In this document: in pieces, positions 30,240 through 38,337 of the stretch
Layout: the number at the start of each line of letters is the position of its first letter
Numbering within the stretch: the stretch's first letter is position 1
IMG/VR virus record: IMGVR_UViG_3300045256_000831
Coordinates: 1 to 49,740 of that record
Origin: a virus
Length of the DNA: 49,740 nt
Direction: 5' to 3' (one strand)
Program-made: the position numbers and the translations under genes
Notes under the pieces: model-generated
The model's input: only the letters and a program-made list of their open reading frames with translations
The model's database searches: none
Told to the model about the DNA's origin: nothing

Positions 30240-31283
30240 TTACAGGTTCATCGCCGTCGAGATTTTATCGTTGATGAAAGTGAAGGTGTGCGCTTTGACG
30301 AAGCTGGTAGCTTCAAAAGTGACGGTTTGCGGGGTCTGGTTGGTATTCCAGTTGATCTTATTCCACTGGAGGTTAGGGAAGTTGCCAGCGAAGGAGTAAG
30401 GCGTCGAGGAGGTCGGGATCACGTCCGTGCTATTGATAAGGAAGCTGAAAGCGCCCTCTTTGATGGCGGCGTTCATGGCGGCATCAATCGAAAGCCCGGT
30501 GTTCTTGAGATAATTTATCTGGTTATACAACTGGGTGATATTACTATCAGCGATGGCGGTAAAGGCGATAGTCCAGCCCGCTTCGTCAATCAAAATGTCG
30601 CTCTTCTCGCCGCTGCCCAGACACGCTTTACCATATACCACGTTGGGGGTCCAGGTCATCTTGAAGTCGTTGACGCACATCCCGGCCGGAGCAAAAGAGG
30701 GGTAGGTATAGACATTGGCCGAGGGGCCGTTAGGCTGGGGAGTAATAATCCCGGTGTCAGCGGCGAAGGTCTCGGTACCGGCGCCGGCGCCTTCGTTCAA
30801 GGCTCCAAAGCCGATGGTAAACTTTAAAACGTCTTCCGAGTCGACCGTGATCTCACGAGAGACGATCCGGGTGTCCCTGGTGAAGCGGGTCATGGCCCCG
30901 GCGCCGAGGGTACCCTGTTCGCCCCAAACTAGGCCCAGCGACATATAGGGAAGCTCGCTGTTGCGGTCTATCGGGGTGTAGACGTGGGTGTAATCCGGCC
31001 CGGCGCCGGTCGTAGCTTTGGTGTGGTCGCCCAGGAAGATGATCGAGGGCAAAGTCTGGAGGGTCATGCGGCCGTCCAGGGTATCCTGAATCTGGAAAGT
31101 CGTACCGGTATTCTTCTGCTTCCAGATACCGCTGCCCAGGCCGGCCACCCCAGGCACATAAATTTTATCGGTAGCGTGCGACCAGGTTACGAACTGCTCG
31201 GCCGTCTTATAGGCCGAAGCGAGTGAGCCTTTAGCCGACTCTAGGGCCGCGTAAACACGGGCATCAGTTTTAGTAAATGCCAT
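30240..31283 (-). CDS. Major tail protein (tail tube)
   Basis: A 347-residue beta-rich Gly/Thr/Asn-containing protein without membrane segments. It lies directly before the chaperone pair and the tape measure, which is the fixed place of the tail tube gene. Its start is MAFTKTDARVYAALESAKGS; a C-terminal NTNQTPQTVTFEATSFVKAH block is predicted beta. There is no sheath gene beside it, which supports a non-contractile tail. Confidence 0.78.
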   Translation of the reverse strand: MAFTKTDARVYAALESAKGSLASAYKTAEQFVTWSHATDKIYVPGVAGLGSGIWKQKNTGTTFQIQDTLDGRMTLQTLPSIIFLGDHTKATTGAGPDYTHVYTPIDRNSELPYMSLGLVWGEQGTLGAGAMTRFTRDTRIVSREITVDSEDVLKFTIGFGALNEGAGAGTETFAADTGIITPQPNGPSANVYTYPSFAPAGMCVNDFKMTWTPNVVYGKACLGSGEKSDILIDEAGWTIAFTAIADSNITQLYNQINYLKNTGLSIDAAMNAAIKEGAFSFLINSTDVIPTSSTPYSFAGNFPNLQWNKINWNTNQTPQTVTFEATSFVKAHTFTFINDKISTAMNL

Positions 31284-31422
31284 CTAATTAAAAACCTCAT
31301 TTTCTTTGTGGAGTGGATGGAGTGGAAGGGGTAGGTAGGTAAGGGCAGTAGTGGTAGGGGCTAGCGGGGTGAGTGGGCGATGACAGGAAAGGAAAGCAAA
31401 CTTGCTTCTCAGCCGATTAGCA

Positions 31423-31971
31423 TCAACCGTTATGCTCAGGGTCAGTGGCAGTGAGCTGATCCAGCACCTGCTGGGTGCTATCTTCTCGCGCTGGAGTGGC
31501 CGGGGCAGGCTGTTCTGGTTGCGTGTCAGGCTCTACCGTAGGAGCCGGCGGGGCGACGACCACCAGGTCCTGGGCCACCAGGTCGTTAAAGAGTTTTTGA
31601 GCCAGGGTGTTATAGACCTTTTTGATGTTGAAGCCGCCTTTGGCATCTTCCTCGCTCATCTTCTTTTCTATTTCCTGGTGGCGCTCTATAATCAGCGCTT
31701 TCGCTTCCGGCTTTGCGAACTGCTGGCTCTTGTAGGCGATGGCCATCAGCTCAGGGTCAAAGCTGGGCAGCATTATCTGTCCGCCGGGCGTGAGGCCCAT
31801 TTTGCTTTTGCGGACGTAATTCACCGGCGGTACGAAATTGCCCTCCTCGTCAAAGGTCGGTATCACCTGGCCCGCTTCGTCGAAGTAGAATTCCTGGTCC
31901 CCCCAGATGCCTCGCATATTCCACCACGAGCCGAGGGTTTCACCTCGCCATCCGATAAAGATCGCGTTCAA
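31423..31971 (-). CDS. Hypothetical tail-region protein
   Basis: A 182-residue protein with an aromatic/acidic N-terminal half (FIGWRGETLGSWWNMRGIWG), a helical centre (about 85-130, KPEAKALIIERHQEIEKKMS) and a Pro/Ala/Thr-rich tail. No family recognised. It is placed between the membrane protein and the tail tube. Confidence 0.55.
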   Translation of the reverse strand: MNAIFIGWRGETLGSWWNMRGIWGDQEFYFDEAGQVIPTFDEEGNFVPPVNYVRKSKMGLTPGGQIMLPSFDPELMAIAYKSQQFAKPEAKALIIERHQEIEKKMSEEDAKGGFNIKKVYNTLAQKLFNDLVAQDLVVVAPPAPTVEPDTQPEQPAPATPAREDSTQQVLDQLTATDPEHNG

Positions 31972-32001
31972 TTTAGTTCTCCTTACTTATTTCTTAATTA
32001 C

Positions 32002-32274
32002 TTATTTCTTATTCTTAAACTTGCACTGGGGGATGCCAGGATGGGCTGCGTACCACTCCGGGGCAGCGTCCGGCGAGAATTTCTGACACTTACCGGCCAG
32101 GTACAAACTCTCGTCTTCTAGCACCTGCTGGGGAGCCTGCGCGGTCGGAGTAGGCGCCGGTGGCGTTGGCGGTATAGAAGCTGGCCCGGCCGGGCCGAGT
32201 AAGACCCCGAGGAGTATCAAAATGGATATAGCTACGATCAAAGCGGCGGCCGGAATAGCAACTTTAAGCGGCAT
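32002..32274 (-). CDS. Small membrane-anchored protein with Pro-rich stalk
   Basis: A 90-residue protein. The hydrophobic segment at 5-28 (VAIPAAALIVAISILILLGV) is a membrane anchor or uncleaved signal, followed by a Pro/Thr/Ala stalk and a small C-terminal part with two cysteines (GKCQKF and IPQCKF). Such a protein in the middle of a structural operon is unexpected. It might act at the membrane, or be a secreted or exclusion factor. No family recognised. Confidence 0.6.
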   Translation of the reverse strand: MPLKVAIPAAALIVAISILILLGVLLGPAGPASIPPTPPAPTPTAQAPQQVLEDESLYLAGKCQKFSPDAAPEWYAAHPGIPQCKFKNKK

Positions 32275-32320
32275 CAGGCAGAGCCTCCTGAGTGATTGAG
32301 TGGGTGAGTAAATGAGCGAG

Positions 32321-32896
32321 CTAGCTGGTAAGCTGGTAGGCGAGAAGCATTGTTACTCTGATCTTCTTGATAGCGAGACATTTAGCGTCCGAGTTATCGG
32401 AGCCAGGGCCTTGCACCATGGGGTCGTCTTCCAGCTCGATCCACGAGTTTGTGACCGAGACCTGGCTTGCGGTGCCGCCCAGATCGCTCACAGTAAGCCC
32501 GGAGAGCGCTCCACTGTTCAGCACCTGCCGAAGTTTGGCGTCTACCGCCAGCATGAGGAAAAAGGCCCGGCGGTTGGCTTCGTAGTCGGTAGCGCCGTTC
32601 GCCACGCAATCAATGAGCATTACCTGCTTTAAGGTCCGGTGGCCTGAACCGCCCAGAGAAGGGATCTGCTCCGGTTTCCTGCCGGTGTCGTAGACCCGCA
32701 CGTAAGGGGTGGGTAGCGCGGTATTGGTGGCAGGGTTTACGGTGGGCGCCGAGTGGTTGTTCGAGCTGTAGACCCCTGCTACGACCGTAGAGCCGCCCAG
32801 GGCCGTTTTCATAGCGGGGGTGTTGCAGGCGGTATACAAGGGGCCGGTGGTGGGGGTAGGCAGGTCCACCAGGTAATGGATAACTTCGTGGATCAT
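32321..32896 (-). CDS. Tail terminator-like protein
   Basis: A 191-residue alpha/beta protein. Its start, MIHEVIHYLVDLP, then a long loop and a central helix ANRRAFFLMLAVDAKLRQVLNSG, fits the size and order of siphovirus tail terminators that cap the tube, as does its position between the connector and tube genes. No diagnostic motif. Confidence 0.55.
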   Translation of the reverse strand: MIHEVIHYLVDLPTPTTGPLYTACNTPAMKTALGGSTVVAGVYSSNNHSAPTVNPATNTALPTPYVRVYDTGRKPEQIPSLGGSGHRTLKQVMLIDCVANGATDYEANRRAFFLMLAVDAKLRQVLNSGALSGLTVSDLGGTASQVSVTNSWIELEDDPMVQGPGSDNSDAKCLAIKKIRVTMLLAYQLTS

Positions 32897-32897
32897 C

Positions 32898-33272
32898 TTA
32901 TTTGCTGCTAAACCTCACTACGGGACACTTCCAGTGATCGAGGCCCACGCCCCTCAGTTCTTGAGGCTCGCCTACAATGGCGAGATACCAGTCCACCGCT
33001 GCGTCTGAACCGTCGTAAGTAAATTCCCCGGTATCGCCCTCCTTGAGTATCCAGTTGCCGGGGTTTTCGTCCTGGCTGCCGATATATAGGTTGTAGAGGG
33101 CCATCTCCTGGACCTGCTCTCCGTCCTGGGGGTTAGGCGGCCATAATACGGTCGCACCCAGCTTGTTGCCGCCGAGGTAAGCGTCAACGTCCGTAAGCAC
33201 AGTGACAATGGTATGCTGGGAATTCTTGCGTTTTATGGTGATAGTGCCGTTGGGAAGTCCTGGAAGAGCCAT
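32898..33272 (-). CDS. Head-tail joining protein (stopper-like) by position
   Basis: A 124-residue beta-rich protein (start MALPGLPNGTITIKRKNSQH) after the connector gene, with only 1 base between it and the next gene. Its small size and strand-rich pattern fit stopper or neck proteins of HK97-type phages. The exact type is not determinable. Confidence 0.55.
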   Translation of the reverse strand: MALPGLPNGTITIKRKNSQHTIVTVLTDVDAYLGGNKLGATVLWPPNPQDGEQVQEMALYNLYIGSQDENPGNWILKEGDTGEFTYDGSDAAVDWYLAIVGEPQELRGVGLDHWKCPVVRFSSK

Positions 33273-33277
33273 AACTA

Positions 33278-34000
33278 TTAAGTTCCTGTGCCGATAAGTA
33301 GGGGGGTGGGCAGCTCCGAAAGGGCGTCTTTACGGGCCTGGGGGATGCTATCGGGCATATCAATTTCCTGGGCCGCGTCTCCTAACCTTACCGAGTTGCT
33401 GGCGATAGTCTCCATTAGCTCGAATTTGCACAGCTTGAGGGCTACCGACTTTATGAGGAATAGGTCAATATCCGGGGTGTAAGTTACCTCAATGGTACCC
33501 CGGTAGCTATCGGTATAATCGCCGCCTTGCCGGATACCGCCGATCACCGGGTTGCCCAGCCAGCCGACCGAACCTATATTCGAGTTAGCGCCCCAGATAC
33601 CCAGCACCCGGCCGCCTGGCCCTGAAAGCCGGTAGAGGGTAAAGCCGTCCTCGCCAACGAAGTAGTCGCCGGTCTGAGCGGTAGGTGGGGTAGGCCATGA
33701 GGGGCGGCGGGTGAGAGTTACGCCCAGCTCTTTGACTGTGATGGTAGCGCCCTCACTTTCGAGATCAACCGGGGCGAGAAGGAAGATCACCGGCCGGCCG
33801 CCGTTAAGCGTTTCGGAGACGGAGGGCAAATTGGTTACGCTATCCACCTGGGGGTTGTAACCCAGCCGCTTTTTAACGAGACCGGTAGCGCCTTTGGCAA
33901 TGTCGTCGAGAGTATTGGTCGAGGTTATGCCGCTGAGACGCACCAGCCTCTTGAAACGGTTTTGAATGTCGGTAAAAGTTACGAGCGGGGTGATAGCCAT
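33278..34000 (-). CDS. Head-tail connector (adaptor-like) protein
   Basis: A 240-residue protein. The N-terminal helices (LVTFTDIQNRFKRLVRLSG) and C-terminal helices (LIKSVALKLCKFELMETIAS) flank a beta-rich centre. This is the general build of HK97 gp6-like adaptors, here with an enlarged middle. It follows the capsid and zinc-ribbon genes. Confidence 0.62.
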   Translation of the reverse strand: MAITPLVTFTDIQNRFKRLVRLSGITSTNTLDDIAKGATGLVKKRLGYNPQVDSVTNLPSVSETLNGGRPVIFLLAPVDLESEGATITVKELGVTLTRRPSWPTPPTAQTGDYFVGEDGFTLYRLSGPGGRVLGIWGANSNIGSVGWLGNPVIGGIRQGGDYTDSYRGTIEVTYTPDIDLFLIKSVALKLCKFELMETIASNSVRLGDAAQEIDMPDSIPQARKDALSELPTPLLIGTGT

Positions 34001-34004
34001 TTAT

Positions 34005-34259
34005 TTACCTGGTATTAGAGCTGTCAGAGCGAGCGGCGAGAAGGTCCTCGCTCATTTCGGGGTAAGGTGGTGGTGGTGGTGGTGATGCCAATCCCAGCCG
34101 GTAGACGAAATAGGTAGCGCACCACCGGCAGTAAAGGTGGGCATGCCCGTCCTCACCGGCGCTTTTGCAGCCACCATTTTTGGCCTGGCCCTGGCTTATA
34201 CAGTAGACAAGGCTTGGTACAAGATGGTCGTCTCGCTGGCATTTTGGGCAGGTGGGCAT
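34005..34259 (-). CDS. Zinc-ribbon protein in the head operon
   Basis: An 84-residue protein with CPKCQRDDH (Cys4, Cys7) and CRWCATYF, two CxxC knuckles of a zinc ribbon, with a further CKSAGEDGHAH stretch between them. The Pro-rich tail (PPPPPPYPE) is a linker or disordered end. It lies between capsid and connector genes. It may be a small virion or DNA-binding protein; role unknown. Confidence 0.68.
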   Translation of the reverse strand: MPTCPKCQRDDHLVPSLVYCISQGQAKNGGCKSAGEDGHAHLYCRWCATYFVYRLGLASPPPPPPYPEMSEDLLAARSDSSNTR

Positions 34260-34304
34260 AATGAAGTGGGTAGATAATAGAGATAAGTTCAGTAAAGAGA
34301 TGGG

Positions 34305-34335
34305 GGTCTATCTGCGAATTTTTCGCAGATAGACC
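34305..34335. repeat. 14-base perfect palindrome after the capsid gene
   Basis: GGTCTATCTGCGAA (34305-34318), TTT, TTCGCAGATAGACC (34322-34335): a perfect 14-base stem with a 3-base loop, shortly downstream of the capsid stop on the - strand. No T-run follows, so RNase III processing, an RNA 3'-end shield or a protein site are possible. It shares the TTCGCAGATA arm with 28678-28700. Confidence 0.8.
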
Positions 34336-34391
34336 AAATGTGGGTGAGTGGGAAAAGGGAAAGGGAAATGGAAGGGTATGGTACTTAGGCG

Positions 34392-34415
34392 GGTAGGTAG
34401 GTAGGTAGGTAGGTA
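34392..34415. repeat. GGTA tetranucleotide repeat, six copies
   Basis: (GGTA)6 directly after the capsid stop codon (CCTA-type repeats on the mRNA strand). It is a simple repeat that can change length by slippage. It belongs to the low-complexity, G-poor mRNA spacers found between many late genes. Confidence 0.85.
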
Positions 34416-34419
34416 GAGA

Positions 34420-36357
34420 CTAGGCGAAACCTAATACCGACCAGGCACCGGCGATGGTTAGAGCGAAATCCTCGCGGAGGATCGCCCTAAACCAGGTCTG
34501 GTTGTTCTGGAAGGAGCTACCGGCCACGTTCGAGGCCAGGATTTCGATCTGGGCGCGCTGGGCAATGGCCGCATACTCCGACTGACCGGCGAAGAGCAAC
34601 GTGCCGGTGCCGCCGGTCAGAGCCGAGATAGCGCCCGCCGCGAAGGCGACCGTCTTCGGAACCTGGGTCGTGATGTAGACCGGCCGCTCCAAAAGGTAGC
34701 CAACCGGGCCGTAGTTCTGAGGCTCCGAACCGTAAGGCGCTTCTATCACCGGCTGAGGAGAGTTCACGCCACCCGCCGAGCTGAAGATGAAGTTACCGGT
34801 GGTATCTTTCAGCTTGCGGATCTTCATGAGACCGGTAGGCGAGGTGACGAACACGTCCACCTGGGCGTTGTTCTCTTCTACCGCGTTCATGAGGGTGTAA
34901 ACGTCGTCGGCAGCCAGGGCCTGGGAAGCGCCGCTACCGGCCAGAATATTGGCGCCGGGGATCGAGGCGTAGATCGAGGTCGGAACGGTAGTGCTGCCCG
35001 TACCGGCGGTCAGGAAGGTGTCGTCTTCCTTGAGGGCTACCACCTTCTGGAGGTCTTCGCGCACGATCTGCTCGGCGTCGTAGGTGGAGTCGGCGAGGAG
35101 CTGGTTACTCACTTTGGAGAAAGCTACCAGGTTTTTCGCCGTAAAGACGATTTCCGAGAAGCTCTGATCGGTAGCGCCGGAGGAAGCGTCCGCGTTTTCG
35201 GCGATCCACTGGGCGTTGGTCGCACCGGCCTGCGCGGGCAAGTGCAGGGTATCGCTGCCCATCGGGTAAACGCGGGCGAACTTGCGCACGACCGCTTTGG
35301 CCCGTAAGAGCTTGATGAAGTCCGAGGCCCACTCTTCGGGTACGATGAACCCACCGGCGCTGCCGGTAGCGCCACCCAGCGCCTTGAATTCTTTGATGTA
35401 GCCCTGGCGGAATTCAGGATTGGTCAGCGCCCGGTAGGCGTCAATCAATTTGAATTCGGGAGTGCCGCGCCGGTACTGGCCGGAGAGTTGCGAGAGGGAC
35501 AAAAGGCGGTTCCGGTCGAAGGTCTTCACTTCGCGACCGCCCCGGTTCCGGTCCCGGCCACTGGTTTCGTAGCCGCCAAAGTGGAAGGACCGGCCGTAAC
35601 GGGTGTTCATTAATTTTTCCTCGACCATCGTATCTACAAGCTGGCGCTGGCTTTCCAGCCGCTTGCGCTCGGCCTGCTTTTCCTGTTTGCGTTTCGCCAC
35701 GACCTGGGCCACTTTCTTACTGGCCTGGGCATGGGCCGCCTCGCTGGCCTGGCGTAGTGCCGTCTGAATGAGCAGCTTTTTCACGCTGGCTGGCAGCTTC
35801 ACGCCGGAGAGTTCGCTTTTTAGCTGGGCCAGCACCTTCTGAGCAGCCGCCCGTTTGCGAGCCGCCAGCTTTTTCGCTTTGGCGCTCATTACAGCGGCCT
35901 GCACATCTTCGTCGTCAGCGTTGTCGTCAACGCCCAGGGCCGCGTCGAGAATGGCGTCGAGCTGGTCGGCATCGAGGATGACGCTGGCGCCGTTTTCGTC
36001 ACCTTCATCGTCGTCACCTTTCTCTTCATCGTCCTCGGCGTATTCCTCGTCGCCGCCCTCTTCGTCGTCGTCAGCACCCAAAAGCGCGTCCAGCATATCG
36101 TCGTCGAGGCCCATCATTTCCTCGTCGTCCGAGGCTCCGCTGCCTTCTTTGTTCTCGGTTTCATCATCCTGGGTCTCATCGTCCTCTTCATCGTCCATTT
36201 GGCCGGGCATGCCTGCGCCGCCAGCCTTGAGATCCAGAGCGAGCTGCATGAGGAGATCGCGGCCGGTCTTGGGAGCCGCGCCACTGGCACCGGAACCGGG
36301 GCGGCGCTTGCGTTCACTAGCGGCCCGGCGGCTCCGGCGACTGTTCTTGTTCGCCAT
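34420..36357 (-). CDS. Major capsid protein, HK97 fold, with long acidic N-terminal domain
   Basis: A 645-residue protein. The C-terminal part (about 325-645) is a typical HK97-type capsid: GFIVPEEWASDFIKLLRAKA, VYPMGSDTLHLPAQAG, AENADASSGATDQSFSEIVF, TAKNLVAFSKVSNQLLADS. The N-terminal 300 residues are unusual: a basic start (RRSRRAASERKRRP), a very acidic stretch (about 55-125, runs of Asp/Glu), then a long charged helix region. HK97 delta domains act as an internal scaffold and are removed by the prohead protease, but are usually near 100 residues; this one is about three times longer. The protease gene lies 1.3 times this gene's spacer upstream, behind an 85-residue gene. Confidence 0.88.
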   Translation of the reverse strand: MANKNSRRSRRAASERKRRPGSGASGAAPKTGRDLLMQLALDLKAGGAGMPGQMDDEEDDETQDDETENKEGSGASDDEEMMGLDDDMLDALLGADDDEEGGDEEYAEDDEEKGDDDEGDENGASVILDADQLDAILDAALGVDDNADDEDVQAAVMSAKAKKLAARKRAAAQKVLAQLKSELSGVKLPASVKKLLIQTALRQASEAAHAQASKKVAQVVAKRKQEKQAERKRLESQRQLVDTMVEEKLMNTRYGRSFHFGGYETSGRDRNRGGREVKTFDRNRLLSLSQLSGQYRRGTPEFKLIDAYRALTNPEFRQGYIKEFKALGGATGSAGGFIVPEEWASDFIKLLRAKAVVRKFARVYPMGSDTLHLPAQAGATNAQWIAENADASSGATDQSFSEIVFTAKNLVAFSKVSNQLLADSTYDAEQIVREDLQKVVALKEDDTFLTAGTGSTTVPTSIYASIPGANILAGSGASQALAADDVYTLMNAVEENNAQVDVFVTSPTGLMKIRKLKDTTGNFIFSSAGGVNSPQPVIEAPYGSEPQNYGPVGYLLERPVYITTQVPKTVAFAAGAISALTGGTGTLLFAGQSEYAAIAQRAQIEILASNVAGSSFQNNQTWFRAILREDFALTIAGAWSVLGFA

Positions 36358-36633
36358 AGTGGTAATTGTCCTTTCTTGCGTTTCACCTCTTTTTTGATTT
36401 GATGAGGTGAAAGCGGGGGTTGGGTTGGGTTGGGTTGGGTTGGGTTAATAGAGGAGCGGGCGGGGCTAACCAGTCGGAGGTGGCCGGTTAGCTGGCCGCC
36501 GCAAAATGTGGGGAAAGGGCTGCCCGGGCAGGCGGGCTATATGATTAGCCTCCCGTCCGGGGCCGGAGGCCACGAGAATGGCCGGGGAGCCGAGGGCAGG
36601 GGCGGGTAATATTCCAGGGGTGAGAGGGCGGGG
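36358..36633. repeat. Capsid leader: hairpin, GGGTT repeat and structured GC-rich spacer
   Basis: 276 bases without a gene. TTTCACCTC (36381-36389) pairs with GAGGTGAAA (36404-36412) just upstream of the capsid ribosome binding site. The + strand carries six tandem GGGTT units (36417-36446), able to form a G-quadruplex on the template strand. The rest (36447-36633) is GC-rich with several short inverted repeats (for example GCTAACC and GGTTAGC near 36465-36492). It may hold a promoter or processing signals for the abundant capsid mRNA; no clear -10/-35 pair is seen. Confidence 0.7.
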
Positions 36634-36891
36634 TTAGTTTTTGGCTTTACTTTGCGACTTTTCCCCGGTGCCAGGATCTACCGGCGCAGCAGGCTGCTCT
36701 ACAGATTGTTCGTCGGACTGGTGCAGGTCCGCAACCGTGCGGCCTGGGTCAAAGGTAATGGCGCCATAGCCTTCTACATCAAACTGGATAACGCAGTCTT
36801 TGCCGTAAACGCTGACTAACTCTTCCAACAGCGTGGACAGGTGCCGGAGGCGGTAATCTCTAATTTGCCCATCGGGTACGATAACTAACAT
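36634..36891 (-). CDS. Small protein between protease and capsid genes
   Basis: An 85-residue protein. It begins MLVIVPDGQIRDYRLRHLST, followed by a helix LLEELVSVYGKDC and a beta stretch VEGYGAITFDPG, then a charged, disordered tail (from about 60). It is small enough for a head decoration or scaffold helper, but no family is recognised. Confidence 0.58.
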   Translation of the reverse strand: MLVIVPDGQIRDYRLRHLSTLLEELVSVYGKDCVIQFDVEGYGAITFDPGRTVADLHQSDEQSVEQPAAPVDPGTGEKSQSKAKN

Positions 36892-36928
36892 CGGATTTCT
36901 ATTCCTTTGTTCCTTTCTTTTTCAGTTC

Positions 36929-38320
36929 TCAGTTCCTGGTCAGGTTTTCCAGGTAACTGATAGCTTTCTCAAGCTTCACCGCCGCGATCTTCATGGCAGC
37001 GTCTTTTTGCTTCTGGCTTTTAAATTTGGCGGCCATAACTCTCTGGCCCTGTTCGGCCCAGTAATTAACTCCGGCAATAGCCAGCACCAGGGCCTTCCTT
37101 TGGCGCTGAACGTTAAGCGGTAGCATTTTGGATTTAGGAATCCGCTTACCGTCCGCCCCGATAAAACTCTTGGTAGCCAGGTCGAAAACGGCGTAAGGCT
37201 GGGCCGGCGTAGCTACCACGCTGATCTCGAATAGGTCGGCCGATACGATCTCGTTGCCCTGGCGGGTCCAGATACCACCGATAGAGAAGGTGTGCAAGAC
37301 CCCGTTTTTGATGTCCAGGTAGATCTGAAGTAGCGGCTCCCAGACCGGTTTTCTCACGAAAGCTTTCACCCAAAGCCCGTAGTCGTCATCGAAGCGGTAA
37401 GCTACCACCTGTCCCAGAGGCTTATTCCCGATGACCTGGTCGAGACCATGCTCGTACAACAAGATCGGGTTTAGCTCGAAGTAGGTGCGCATGCTTTCCT
37501 GGAAGACCTGGCTGGTAGGAGCAATCAAATCACCGTAGCGGTCTTCAGGGGCGCGTACCGCCGCCCAGCCCTCGATAAAGATGCCGGGCATGCCCTCGTA
37601 GATGGTTTCGCTGGTGCCGGCCGTTTTGAATTCCAGCTTGAAATCAGTTTTCTTTGTAGTGCCGAGGGCCTGTTGTTTGTTTTTGGGAGGCTGGTTGGTG
37701 GGCATTGATTTCTTTTCTTCTTGTGAGGTGGTGGGTTTGGCTAGCTGGAAGGGGAGGCGTTTATCGCCCCAGGCGAGGTGGAAGCGGTCGAAGGCGATCT
37801 GGTGAGGTTCGGGCAGCCCTATTCTTTCTGGCACAGGCGGAGCATCCTCCGGTACGTAGGCCAGCGTGCAATGCGGGGTAAAGCCGTGGTTTGGTTCCAC
37901 GGAAAGGCCGCTGGCTTTTACGCATTTCACCAGCTCGTGGCGCCAGTCTTCGAGGCCCGGCGCATCAAACGAAGCGCATAGAGCGTGCTGGCCGTCGTCG
38001 CCACCGTCCCGGTTATCGAACCGAATGAGGCCGCTGAGAGTGCCTTCGACCGGTCCCATCTTAGCCGCGAAAGCCTTTAGGTTCTTTGCCAGCGCTAACT
38101 TACACTCGTTAAAAGCTTTAGCGCTTTCCTCATCCTCCAGATCCCCCAGGTAGGCGAGGGTCACATGCATATCGCCGGGCGGTACGCAGCGAATGCCACC
38201 CATCATGGCGGCAGGTTCGAGCGCCAGTTTACCGGCCACTTCCTCTGGCAGGAAGAAAGCCAGCATTACACCGGTATGTGGTTCGTTAGTTGGGGTAGTG
38301 ATAGCTTCTTTAGAAGACAT
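36929..38320 (-). CDS. 2H phosphoesterase fused to HK97-type prohead protease
   Basis: A 463-residue two-domain protein. Domain 1 (about 16-195) is a 2H (RNA-ligase-like) phosphoesterase with both HxT motifs: His52-Val-Thr54 (MHVTLAYLGD) and His150-Cys-Thr152 (PHCTLAYVPED). After a Lys/Gln linker (196-235), domain 2 (about 240-390) is a U35-type prohead protease: GIFIEGWAAV, catalytic His291 (LYEHGLDQ), Ser346 (HTFSIGG) and Glu365 in LFEISVVATPA. A basic helical tail follows. Internal Met206 could give the protease alone; its ribosome site is weak. The protease would mature the capsid. The 2H part may cleave RNA or cyclic oligonucleotides. An anti-CBASS role, as for T4 Acb1, is a hypothesis. 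Confidence 0.87.
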   Translation of the reverse strand: MSSKEAITTPTNEPHTGVMLAFFLPEEVAGKLALEPAAMMGGIRCVPPGDMHVTLAYLGDLEDEESAKAFNECKLALAKNLKAFAAKMGPVEGTLSGLIRFDNRDGGDDGQHALCASFDAPGLEDWRHELVKCVKASGLSVEPNHGFTPHCTLAYVPEDAPPVPERIGLPEPHQIAFDRFHLAWGDKRLPFQLAKPTTSQEEKKSMPTNQPPKNKQQALGTTKKTDFKLEFKTAGTSETIYEGMPGIFIEGWAAVRAPEDRYGDLIAPTSQVFQESMRTYFELNPILLYEHGLDQVIGNKPLGQVVAYRFDDDYGLWVKAFVRKPVWEPLLQIYLDIKNGVLHTFSIGGIWTRQGNEIVSADLFEISVVATPAQPYAVFDLATKSFIGADGKRIPKSKMLPLNVQRQRKALVLAIAGVNYWAEQGQRVMAAKFKSQKQKDAAMKIAAVKLEKAISYLENLTRN

Positions 38321-38337
38321 TATTAGAGTAGAGTGAT

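Noticed and set aside
30240-31283. Contractile tail (sheath) module
   Set aside because: No sheath gene beside the tube gene and no baseplate wedge genes. A non-contractile tail fits better.
35855-36397. Ser-rich + strand open frame opposite the capsid N-terminal domain
   Set aside because: Produced by the Asp/Glu codon runs on the other strand (GAC/GAG to TCG/CTC).
34392-36446. Short tandem repeats as a CRISPR array
   Set aside because: GGTA and GGGTT units are 4-5 bases without spacers. No cas gene is in the window.
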